Shown piece after piece: positions 1-5,317 of a stretch of DNA of 5,341 nt (positions are counted from its first letter, which is position 1; every line of letters begins with the position of its first letter). Source of the stretch: Bacteroidota bacterium (GTDB lineage Bacteria > Bacteroidota > Bacteroidia > AKYH767-A > JABDAW01); NCBI GenBank assembly GCA_023251595.1, contig JAHEYM010000313.1:1-5341 (forward strand), written 5' to 3'. The position numbers and the translations under genes were made by a program. The notes beneath the pieces are model-generated. The model saw only the letters and a program-made list of their open reading frames with translations. It did no database searches and was not told the DNA's origin.

Positions 1-1064
1 CCCTCGCTTCCCGTTTGGTGGTGAACCTCGAAATTTCGTATCTCGTGTCAGGTTGCGGTTGGGCCCCCGCATACGACCTCAAAGTTACCGACATTTCTCA
101 CCCCATCGAACTCGATTATCGCGCAAAAGTCTTTAACAATACTTCGGTCGATTGGGAAGACGTCAAACTGACACTTTCAACTGCCGATCCGACAAAATCG
201 GCCGACAAACCGAAACTCACCGCCTGGACATTGAATCACAATGATTCATATAATTATGCGGACAATAATAATAACGATCGCCAACAGATGAATCAGAACT
301 ATACTCAGAACAACATGGAAGGACGTCTGAATGCTGCACCAATGACGATGTCGAGTTCGAGAGAAGAATTCGATAAAGGGAAAAAGGCTGAGCTCAAAAT
401 CAATTACAGTGAGATCTCCGTATCGGAATTGAGTGTCGATTTTGAAATCAAAGATTTATATACGATCCTCGCCGATTCGAAACCTTATACAGTAGATGTT
501 CAGGTGTTGAATTTACCTGCCGACTACCAATATTTCGCTATCCCGAAAATGGATAAAGACGCTTTCCTCGTGGCGAAAGTTACCGGATGGGAAGAACTGA
601 ATCTTGCCGATGGTCCTGCAAATATTTTTTACGGAAATGCTTATGTGGGACAATCATATATAAACACACGTTCAACCGGTGACACCCTCGATTTGTCGCT
701 TGGAAGAGATAAGAAGATCGTAATTACAAGGGTGAAAAAACAAGACTATGCATCCAAGAATTTTGTCGGTAACAACAAAATCGAGTCGTTTATGTACGAA
801 ATTACCGCAAAGAATAACAATAAAGATACAATCGATATTGAAATTCAGGATCAGATTCCTGTATCTCAGGAAAGTGATATAACCGTTGATATCAATGAGA
901 TTTCTAAAGCTGAAAAAGATGATCTGAGTGGAAAACTTTGCTGGAAATTGAAATTAAATCCAGGTGAATTACGTAAATTCCAGATCGCTTTTTCGGTGAA
1001 ATATCCAAAGAACAAGCCTGTACAGATTCGGAAATTCAGAAGTATCTCTTCTCCTAAATTCTAG
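1..1064 (+). CDS. DUF4139 domain-containing protein (MuiA-like), C-terminal part, 5'-truncated by window edge
   Basis: The frame is open from base 3 to the TAG at 1062-1064, so the true start lies upstream of the window. About 353 residues are visible and they match the DUF4139 domain of the mucoidy-inhibitor MuiA-like family. Hallmarks are SYLVSGCGWAPAYDL near the window start, then DWEDVKLTLSTADP, and later PADYQYFAIPKMDKDAFL, NIFYGNAYVGQSYI, LDLSLGRDKKI and DQIPVS. The protein ends in a VKYPK segment typical of the family C-terminus. The usual N-terminal DUF4140 domain and coiled coil would lie outside the window. An Asn/Gln-rich low-complexity stretch (bases about 231-314) interrupts the domain after the LTLSTADP motif and is probably a disordered loop. 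The biochemical function of this family is not established; beta-sandwich, envelope-associated proteins are expected, but that is inference. No clear terminator follows. Confidence 0.88.
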   Translation, partial: LASRLVVNLEISYLVSGCGWAPAYDLKVTDISHPIELDYRAKVFNNTSVDWEDVKLTLSTADPTKSADKPKLTAWTLNHNDSYNYADNNNNDRQQMNQNYTQNNMEGRLNAAPMTMSSSREEFDKGKKAELKINYSEISVSELSVDFEIKDLYTILADSKPYTVDVQVLNLPADYQYFAIPKMDKDAFLVAKVTGWEELNLADGPANIFYGNAYVGQSYINTRSTGDTLDLSLGRDKKIVITRVKKQDYASKNFVGNNKIESFMYEITAKNNNKDTIDIEIQDQIPVSQESDITVDINEISKAEKDDLSGKLCWKLKLNPGELRKFQIAFSVKYPKNKPVQIRKFRSISSPKF

Positions 1065-1081
1065 ATACCGGAAGGATTTTG

Positions 1082-1089
1082 TAACTTTG
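1082..1089 (+). promoter_or_regulatory. Bacteroidota-type -7 promoter box (TAACTTTG) upstream of the kinase gene
   Basis: TAACTTTG matches the TAnnTTTG -7 consensus of the Bacteroidota primary sigma factor exactly. It lies between the DUF4139 stop codon and the kinase start. No TTTG or TTG -33 element is visible at the usual 17-23 nt spacing, so the match is partial. Transcription would begin around 1093, giving a leader of only about 6-16 nt. The box lies in the loop of a 6-bp inverted repeat (GATTTT 1075-1080, AAAATC 1091-1096). Confidence 0.5.
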
Positions 1090-1108
1090 GAAAATCGGAT
1101 GACCTGTC

Positions 1109-2134
1109 TTGCTCGATTTTTCTAAGCTATATCATTCCCGCCCTTATGTGGTGTTTCTGCACATCACCGGTTGGCTATGCTTTTATTTTTTATTTTACAA
1201 TATAGCATTTGCAACTTCATCCGTCTACATTTACAAGGTTACTTTTCATTGCATCTTCCTTGTAACACTGTTCTATATGAATACTTTTGTATTAATCCCC
1301 CGCTTTTTGGTGAAGGGAAAATATGTACTCTATGCCATCCTCGTACTTTGCCTGATGGCACTGGTAATTGATGAGGGACTGGCGATGGATTATTTCATGA
1401 ATCCGAAGGCATCACAGGGAGAAAAGTGGTTTAGCGCTTTCCGTGTCAGAGCGTATCTTATCACAGCAATTCTTGCTTATGCAGTCAGCACAAGTCTCAA
1501 AGTAATAAGCGAATACCAACGGAATGAACGACAGAAAAAAGAACTGCAAAGCGAAAAATTTGATGCTGAAATTTCATTCCTCAAATCTCAGGTCAACCCT
1601 CACTTTCTCTTCAACACGTTAAATAATATTTATTCACTCGCATATAAAAAGTCTGATCAAACTGCCCCCGCAATACTTAAACTCTCCGGAATGATGCGTT
1701 ACATGTTATATGAGTCGGATAGTCAACTGGTCAGTCTTTCCAACGAAATAGCCTATCTTGAAGATTATATTCAATTGCAACGTATTCGTATCTCGGGGAA
1801 AGCAGGGATTAATTTCGTTGTTGAAGGGCATACGGAAGGCGTTCCAATCGGACCTCTTCTTTTGATTCCTTTCGTGGAAAATGCCTTCAAACACGGACTT
1901 TCTTTCAAAGAATACTCTGAAATCAATATTTATTTAGGTGTAGAGCAGAAAAATATACACTTTCGCATCGAAAATCCTTCGTATGTCAGGATAGGAGAAG
2001 CGCCCGAAAGTAGTGGGATCGGATTACGTAACGTTGTCCGTCGCTTGAATTTATTGTATGAAGGCAAACATGATTTGATTATTAAAGACGATTTTGACAA
2101 ATATACCGTTGATTTAAAAATCCAATACGAATGA
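1109..2134 (+). CDS. LytS/YehU-type membrane sensor histidine kinase
   Basis: This is a sensor kinase of the His_kinase (PF06580) family, 341 residues if the TTG at 1109 is the start. Four hydrophobic segments are visible at about residues 14-34, 41-63, 71-92 and 115-131, with no large extracellular sensor domain. A charged, probably coiled-coil linker (about 132-160) follows. The phosphoacceptor motif is QVNPHFLFNTLNN with His165. The ATP-binding part has an N-box PFVENAFKHG (254-263, Asn258) and a G-box SGIGLRNVVRRL (302-313), as in this family. The stop overlaps the response regulator start by ATGA, so the two proteins are almost certainly partners: autophosphorylation on His165, then transfer to Asp55 of the regulator. 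The signal sensed cannot be told from sequence. The start is uncertain: TTG 1109 follows an in-frame TGA at 1100-1102, the next in-frame ATG is residue 57 (inside a TM segment), and an out-of-frame ATG sits at 1099. Confidence 0.93.
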   Translation: MLDFSKLYHSRPYVVFLHITGWLCFYFLFYNIAFATSSVYIYKVTFHCIFLVTLFYMNTFVLIPRFLVKGKYVLYAILVLCLMALVIDEGLAMDYFMNPKASQGEKWFSAFRVRAYLITAILAYAVSTSLKVISEYQRNERQKKELQSEKFDAEISFLKSQVNPHFLFNTLNNIYSLAYKKSDQTAPAILKLSGMMRYMLYESDSQLVSLSNEIAYLEDYIQLQRIRISGKAGINFVVEGHTEGVPIGPLLLIPFVENAFKHGLSFKEYSEINIYLGVEQKNIHFRIENPSYVRIGEAPESSGIGLRNVVRRLNLLYEGKHDLIIKDDFDKYTVDLKIQYE

Positions 2135-2862
2135 ATCTTAACTGCATCGCAGTCGATGATGAACCACTCGCTCTTGAATTGATCGAGAATTACATCTCTA
2201 AAGTTCCTTTCCTCAATCTTGTCGCAGGCTGTAGAAGCGCACTCGATTGTATTCCACATCTCAACACCGGTGGGATTGACCTTCTGTTTATGGATATTGA
2301 AATGCCCGATATTTCCGGAATTCAATTTCTTAAGGGCATTCAAAACAGACCGATGGTAATTCTGACAACCGCTTACAACCGTTTCGCGATTGAAGGTTAC
2401 GAGTTGGATGTCGTCGATTACCTCCTCAAACCTATTTCATTCGAACGTTTTCTCAAAGCCGTGAACAAGGCTGAACAACAAAATCGTCTTAAAACAGGAC
2501 AAAAAGAATCAACACCTACTCCTGCCCCTGCAGCCGAAAGCAATGATTATATTTTTGTCCGATCAGATTTCAAAAATGTGAATATTCATATTGATGACAT
2601 AAAATATATTGAGGGCTTAAAAGATTATGTCAAGATTTATTCGAATCTCCCGAAACCTATACTGACATTGCAAAGCTTGAAGTATTTTGAAGAAAAGCTT
2701 CCAACAGAAAAATTTATTCGGGTCCATCGCTCATTCATCGTTTCTCTTCCCAAAATTTCCTCTTTCAACAAAAATGTGATACAGATCGGCGAGGAAGAAA
2801 TTCCCATTGGAGAGCTCTACAAAGATAAATTTCTTAAGATCGTCGGTGAACGTTTCATTTAG
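2131..2862 (+). CDS. LytTR-family DNA-binding response regulator
   Basis: This is a 243-residue two-component response regulator. The receiver domain spans about residues 1-115, with the acidic pair D9/D10, phosphoacceptor D55 in LLFMDIEMPD, the T79/T80 switch position, and K100-P101 in VDYLLKP. The FAIEGYELDVVDYLLKP stretch is typical of the LytTR-coupled receivers of Bacteroidota. A Pro/Ala-rich linker (about 120-137) leads to a LytTR DNA-binding domain (about 138-243), with FVRSDFKNVNIHIDDIKYIE, LKDYVKIY, LQSLKYFEEKLP and FIRVHRSFIVSLPKI, which are the expected blocks. The ATG overlaps the kinase stop in ATGA, so translation is probably coupled. LytTR proteins bind paired direct repeats upstream of target promoters, but no target can be named here. 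Length and all key residues are normal, so it appears functional. Confidence 0.96.
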   Translation: MNLNCIAVDDEPLALELIENYISKVPFLNLVAGCRSALDCIPHLNTGGIDLLFMDIEMPDISGIQFLKGIQNRPMVILTTAYNRFAIEGYELDVVDYLLKPISFERFLKAVNKAEQQNRLKTGQKESTPTPAPAAESNDYIFVRSDFKNVNIHIDDIKYIEGLKDYVKIYSNLPKPILTLQSLKYFEEKLPTEKFIRVHRSFIVSLPKISSFNKNVIQIGEEEIPIGELYKDKFLKIVGERFI

Positions 2863-2893
2863 TCAATTTTATTCGGCAGTTGGTCGATTATAT

Positions 2894-2925
2894 CAAATTT
2901 AAACCTGCGAATCAGTGTAAATTTG
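2894..2925. repeat. 8-bp inverted repeat CAAATTTA / TAAATTTG with 16-nt spacer
   Basis: CAAATTTA (2894-2901) is the exact reverse complement of TAAATTTG (2918-2925). Each arm is itself a perfect TAnnTTTG box, one facing each strand, so the pair could be back-to-back promoter boxes, an operator, or a weak A/T stem. No minus-strand gene is supported upstream, which argues against a functional divergent promoter. The spacer 2902-2917 is less A/T-rich than the arms. The arms are A/T-only except at their ends, so chance occurrence is possible. Confidence 0.45.
2918..2925 (+). promoter_or_regulatory. Bacteroidota-type -7 promoter box (TAAATTTG) upstream of the small ORF
   Basis: TAAATTTG matches TAnnTTTG exactly and lies 40 nt before the ATG at 2966. 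A transcript starting around 2929 would begin within the hairpin at 2922-2956. No TTTG or TTG element is seen at the usual -33 spacing, so the call rests on the -7 box alone. If real, it means the small ORF is transcribed independently of the two-component operon. Confidence 0.45.
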
Positions 2926-2956
2926 TTTTCGGAAAGACAAAAAGTCCGAAAATAAA
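2922..2956 (+). promoter_or_regulatory. Hairpin in the leader of the small ORF
   Basis: TTTTCGGA (2926-2933) pairs perfectly with TCCGAAAA (2945-2952) around an 11-nt A-rich loop. Allowing one G-U pair (2925/2953), the stem extends to 12 bp (2922-2933 with 2945-2956). An alternative inner stem GAC/GTC (2936-2938 with 2944-2946) is possible. It is not followed by a U-tract on the plus strand, so it is a poor intrinsic terminator for the upstream operon. It abuts the -7 box and could be an operator, an RNA-stabilising 5' stem or a translation control element. The pairing is seen directly; the role is inferred. Confidence 0.5.
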
Positions 2957-2965
2957 GACCCCAAT

Positions 2966-3253
2966 ATGAGCAGTTCCGCACTTTCACACACCAGCCATAA
3001 CTCTCTCAATGAACTTCCACACTTAGGTGGAAAACTTAACCTGATCCAGCCTACTCTGGGTATCATGGATGTTCCTGAGACTTTGGATAGTAAGTTTCAA
3101 CTCGTGGTTCGTGGCAGAAAAACATATTCCGCTTTTCTCCATTCAGTGCAGACCTTAGGTGAAGTTCCTATGACCTTGAAAGCTATTCGGACCTTCGTCA
3201 GAAACGCAGATCCTTCACGTAGGGCAAAAATAACGCGTATAGGGTTACTTTGA
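2966..3253 (+). CDS. Small basic protein of unknown function (possible gene)
   Basis: This is a 95-codon frame starting at the first ATG (2966) after an in-frame TAA at 2918, and ending in TGA at 3251-3253. I do not recognise a family. The N-terminal third is rich in Ser, His and Asn (residues 1-20). The C-terminal half is strongly basic, with most Lys/Arg after residue 43 and clusters at RGRK (49-52) and RRAKITR (85-91). There is no signal peptide or membrane segment, and no Cys. Net positive charge would suit RNA or DNA binding, but that is inference only. Support for coding: a promoter-like box 40 nt upstream, it fills the gap between two well-supported operons, and the opposite-strand frame here is a worse candidate because it overlaps the next gene's start. 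Against: no clear ribosome-binding site and no recognised homology. A 6-bp hairpin (3015-3032) lies within it, so a structured RNA is an alternative. Confidence 0.5.
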   Translation: MSSSALSHTSHNSLNELPHLGGKLNLIQPTLGIMDVPETLDSKFQLVVRGRKTYSAFLHSVQTLGEVPMTLKAIRTFVRNADPSRRAKITRIGLL

Positions 3254-3268
3254 TAATCGCCCCTTAAG

Positions 3269-3289
3269 CGCAAATTTTCTACCTTTGCG
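3269..3289. repeat. 6-bp inverted repeat CGCAAA / TTTGCG overlapping the -7 box
   Basis: CGCAAA (3269-3274) and TTTGCG (3284-3289) are perfect reverse complements separated by 9 nt. The right arm covers the TTTG of the promoter box at 3280-3287 and ends 3 nt before the ATG at 3293. A protein bound here would occlude the promoter, so an operator is possible. The repeat is short enough that chance cannot be excluded. Confidence 0.35.
3280..3287 (+). promoter_or_regulatory. Bacteroidota-type -7 promoter box (TACCTTTG) next to the oxidoreductase start
   Basis: TACCTTTG fits TAnnTTTG exactly and ends 5 nt before the ATG at 3293. With initiation about 4 nt past the box, the leader would be about 2 nt, in effect a leaderless mRNA. 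A TTTG occurs at 3249-3252, but its 27-nt distance is longer than the usual -33 spacing. The start codon is well fixed by family alignment, so the closeness is not an artefact of a wrong start. Confidence 0.55.
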
Positions 3290-3292
3290 TCT

Positions 3293-4510
3293 ATGCTGGT
3301 TGGACTACTGAGAGAAGAAAAAATTCCCCGCGATCGTCGCGTACCCTTTTCACCCGAACAAATCAATTATATACGAAAACTTTTTCCGGGGACGGATTTT
3401 ATCATTCAACCTTCCTCGTTCAGATGTTTTTCTGACAAAGAATATGAAGATGCCGGCATAGAAGTCAGAGAGGACCTTTCTGATGCAAGCTTGATCATGG
3501 GAATTAAAGAAGTTCCTCCGACCCTTCTCATTCCTTCCAAAACCTATTGTTTTTTCTCACACACAATAAAGAAGCAGCCCCATAACAGAATTCTTCTTCA
3601 AACGATAATCGAGAAAAATATCAGATTGGTTGATTACGAATGTCTTATTGATCCTGAAGGAAATCGTATAATCGGCTTCGGACGTTTTGCAGGTGTAGTA
3701 GGCGCATACTATGGAATCATGGGGTACGGTCAGCGCTATGGTCTCTTCGATCTTCGAACCCCCACCGGTTTTCACAGCATAGAGGAACTTGAAAATGAGC
3801 TTACAAAGGTGAAACTGCCCAACATGAAAATGATCGTTACCGGTGGCGGAAGAGTCGCAAACGGAGCAATTGAAACACTCGGTGCGCTCAAGATACGAAA
3901 AGTAACCCCATACGAGTTCATCAACTACTCCTTCCGTGAACCGGTTTATGTTCAGTTACATTCGCAGGACTATAACCGATCGAAAGACGATTTTCCATTT
4001 AATCATACAGAGTTTCTTAAACACCCCGGAGATTTCGAGTCATCGTTCATCCGTTTCGCCCCGGTGTGTGATATCCTGATTCACTGCTCATACTGGGATC
4101 CACGTGCACCTAAGCTTTTCTCTTTGGAAGAAATGAATTCACCCGCATTCCATATCTCGGTGATAGCCGATATCACCTGTGATGTGAATGGTTCTATTCC
4201 GTCAACAACAAGGACCACAACTATCGATGATCCTTTCTTTGGTTACGATCCACTTACTCAGAAAATTGCCGATCCCTTCAGTCTGAATACGATTACTGTG
4301 ATGGCTGTGGATAATCTTCCTACCGCACTTCCCCGCGACGCATCTCAGGATTTTGGAAAAAATCTGATCGAACGGGTAATGCCTGCACTTCTCGGAAATG
4401 ATGGCGAAGGCTTGATTGAACGGGCATCTCTCACAAAGAATGGCAAACTCATGCCAAGATTTAGTTATCTCGAAGACTACGCCATAAAAGTGGAAAAAAC
4501 ATGCCAATAA
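3293..4510 (+). CDS. Lysine-ketoglutarate reductase / saccharopine dehydrogenase-type oxidoreductase (AlaDH/PNT fold)
   Basis: This 405-residue enzyme belongs to the alanine dehydrogenase / transhydrogenase N-terminal superfamily and is closest in pattern to the lysine-ketoglutarate reductase (LKR) domain of AASS and to yeast Lys1. These enzymes make or cleave saccharopine from lysine and 2-oxoglutarate with NAD(P)H. Visible blocks are GLLREEKIPRDRRVPFSPEQ at the N-terminus, IIQPSSFRCFSDKEYEDAG, GIKE with Lys72, and KTYCFFSHTIKKQ with His90. Lys72 and His90 align with the catalytic Lys and His of Lys1. Further blocks are DYECLID, IGFGRFAGVVGA, the nucleotide-binding loop VTGGGRVANGA (182-192), HCSYWD, VIADITCDVNGSIP (290-303) and AVDNLPTALPRDAS (338-350). 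The ATG at 3293 gives the normal family N-terminus. No saccharopine dehydrogenase (Lys9-like) partner is in the window, so the exact substrate is unproven. It overlaps rpe by 10 nt and is probably co-transcribed with it. Automatic pipelines may label it alanine dehydrogenase, which the FSHTIKKQ and VDNLP blocks argue against. Confidence 0.88.
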   Translation: MLVGLLREEKIPRDRRVPFSPEQINYIRKLFPGTDFIIQPSSFRCFSDKEYEDAGIEVREDLSDASLIMGIKEVPPTLLIPSKTYCFFSHTIKKQPHNRILLQTIIEKNIRLVDYECLIDPEGNRIIGFGRFAGVVGAYYGIMGYGQRYGLFDLRTPTGFHSIEELENELTKVKLPNMKMIVTGGGRVANGAIETLGALKIRKVTPYEFINYSFREPVYVQLHSQDYNRSKDDFPFNHTEFLKHPGDFESSFIRFAPVCDILIHCSYWDPRAPKLFSLEEMNSPAFHISVIADITCDVNGSIPSTTRTTTIDDPFFGYDPLTQKIADPFSLNTITVMAVDNLPTALPRDASQDFGKNLIERVMPALLGNDGEGLIERASLTKNGKLMPRFSYLEDYAIKVEKTCQ

Positions 4511-5148
4511 TCGCTCCTTCTGTCCTGTCATCCGACTTTCTCAATCTTGGTAGAGACGTTGCTATGATCAATGAAAGTGAAGCCGATTGGTTTCACGTCG
4601 ATGTAATGGATGGCGTTTTTGTACCAAATATTTCTTTCGGATTCCCTGTTATAAAAGCCATTCGCAAAGCTGCTGCAAAACCGCTTGACGTTCATTTAAT
4701 GATTGTCGAGCCTGATCGGTTCCTCTCTCAATTCAAAGATGCAGGAGCGGCGCATCTGTCTGTTCATTTTGAAGCCTGTCCTCACTTACACAGAACCGTT
4801 CAAAGAATTCGTGAGTTGGGTATGAAGGCCGGAGTAGCAATCAATCCTCACACTTCCGTCTCCTTACTCGCAGATATTATCACAGACGTCGATATTGTAC
4901 TCGTGATGTCCGTGAATCCGGGTTTTGGCGGACAAAAGTTTATCTCACAAACCATTCATAAAATTACAGCGTTACGGAAAATGATCGCAGAATCGGGTTC
5001 ACCCGCTCTGATCGAAATCGATGGAGGTGTTGATCTCAATAATGCTTCTCAGTTAATTTCTGCCGGCGCAGATGCGCTGGTGGCGGGACAAACAGTCTTT
5101 TCTTCACCCGATCCGCGTACAACGATAAGTCAGTTGAAAAAAGCCTGA
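4501..5148 (+). CDS. rpe: Ribulose-phosphate 3-epimerase
   Basis: This 215-residue cytosolic TIM-barrel enzyme interconverts D-ribulose 5-phosphate and D-xylulose 5-phosphate in the pentose phosphate pathway. It has the full family signature: IAPSVLSSDF at the N-terminus, WFHVDVMDGVFVPNISFG (30-47), PLDVHLMI (61-68), VLVMSVNPGFGGQKF (133-147), IEIDGGV (171-177) and ADALVAGQTVF (190-200). The metal ligands are His32, Asp34, His65 and Asp174, and Asp34 and Asp174 are also the acid/base pair. Met36, Met67 and Met136 line the active site as usual. The phosphate-binding loop has Gln197, where Ser or Asn is common. The length is typical. The ATG at 4501 gives the standard N-terminus and lies inside the last codons of the upstream oxidoreductase (10-nt overlap). 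The only Shine-Dalgarno-like sequence is a weak GGA at 4492-4494, so coupled translation is likely. Confidence 0.97.
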   Translation: MPIIAPSVLSSDFLNLGRDVAMINESEADWFHVDVMDGVFVPNISFGFPVIKAIRKAAAKPLDVHLMIVEPDRFLSQFKDAGAAHLSVHFEACPHLHRTVQRIRELGMKAGVAINPHTSVSLLADIITDVDIVLVMSVNPGFGGQKFISQTIHKITALRKMIAESGSPALIEIDGGVDLNNASQLISAGADALVAGQTVFSSPDPRTTISQLKKA

Positions 5149-5201
5149 TAAATCATTAAAATTTACCCTGAATAAAATTCGCATTTCGAATAAATATGTA
5201 G

Positions 5202-5209
5202 TAACTTTG
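5202..5209 (+). promoter_or_regulatory. Bacteroidota-type -7 promoter box (TAACTTTG) for the last gene
   Basis: TAACTTTG matches TAnnTTTG and is identical to the box at 1082-1089. It lies 53 nt after the rpe stop and 108 nt before the ATG at 5318, so transcription from about 5213 would give a leader of about 105 nt. No convincing -33 TTTG is seen. Its place in an intergenic region just before a new gene supports it. Confidence 0.55.
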
Positions 5210-5220
5210 TGTTCCAAAAT

Positions 5221-5286
5221 TGCAATAACGCCTTGTTGCATCCGTTAAAACCCTCAACTGACAAGTATAAACACCGGGTTTGGTGT
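5221..5286 (+). promoter_or_regulatory. 5' leader with two small hairpins
   Basis: Within the 169-nt intergenic stretch 5149-5317, the probable leader contains TGCAA (5221-5225) paired with TTGCA (5236-5240), loop 10 nt. It also contains ACACC (5271-5275) paired with GGTGT (5282-5286), loop 6 nt. Both stems are only 5 bp. They match no riboswitch I recognise. The rest of the interval is A/T-rich, with an A-rich tract (5307-5317) just before the ATG, a common Bacteroidota translation-initiation context. Confidence 0.3.
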
Positions 5287-5317
5287 CACTTTCAGATTGT
5301 AAACGCAAAAAACTAAA

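Noticed and set aside
1171..1371. Plus-strand alternative-frame ORF of 66 codons inside the kinase
   Set aside because: It overlaps the TM-encoding part of the kinase in another frame; its hydrophobicity is a by-product of T-rich codons.
1930..2343. Minus-strand open frame of 137 codons
   Set aside because: It lies opposite the end of the kinase and the start of the response regulator, both of which have complete conserved motifs; it is a shadow.
2894..2901. Minus-strand promoter box (CAAATTTA)
   Set aside because: It matches the box on the minus strand, but the genes upstream are on the plus strand and there is no minus-strand gene to drive. It is kept only as an arm of the inverted repeat.
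3022..3161. Direct repeat CTTAGGTG (3022-3029 and 3154-3161)
   Set aside because: It is a single 8-mer pair 132 nt apart within one ORF, with no extension; this is consistent with chance.
3097..3366. Minus-strand open frame of 89 codons
   Set aside because: It overlaps the well-supported start of the oxidoreductase and the small plus-strand ORF, and its product shows no family features.
3293..4510. Annotation as alanine dehydrogenase
   Set aside because: The N-terminal and nucleotide-binding folds are shared, but the FSHTIKKQ, IADITCD and VDNLP blocks and the length of about 405 residues fit the LKR/saccharopine dehydrogenase branch instead.
4202..4531. Minus-strand open frame of 109 codons
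   Set aside because: It lies opposite the conserved C-terminal part of the oxidoreductase and the rpe start; its sequence is Cys-rich and resembles no known protein.
5177..5191. Intrinsic terminator after rpe (ATTCG/CGAAT hairpin)
   Set aside because: The stem is only 5 bp and A/T-rich, with no T-tract after it.
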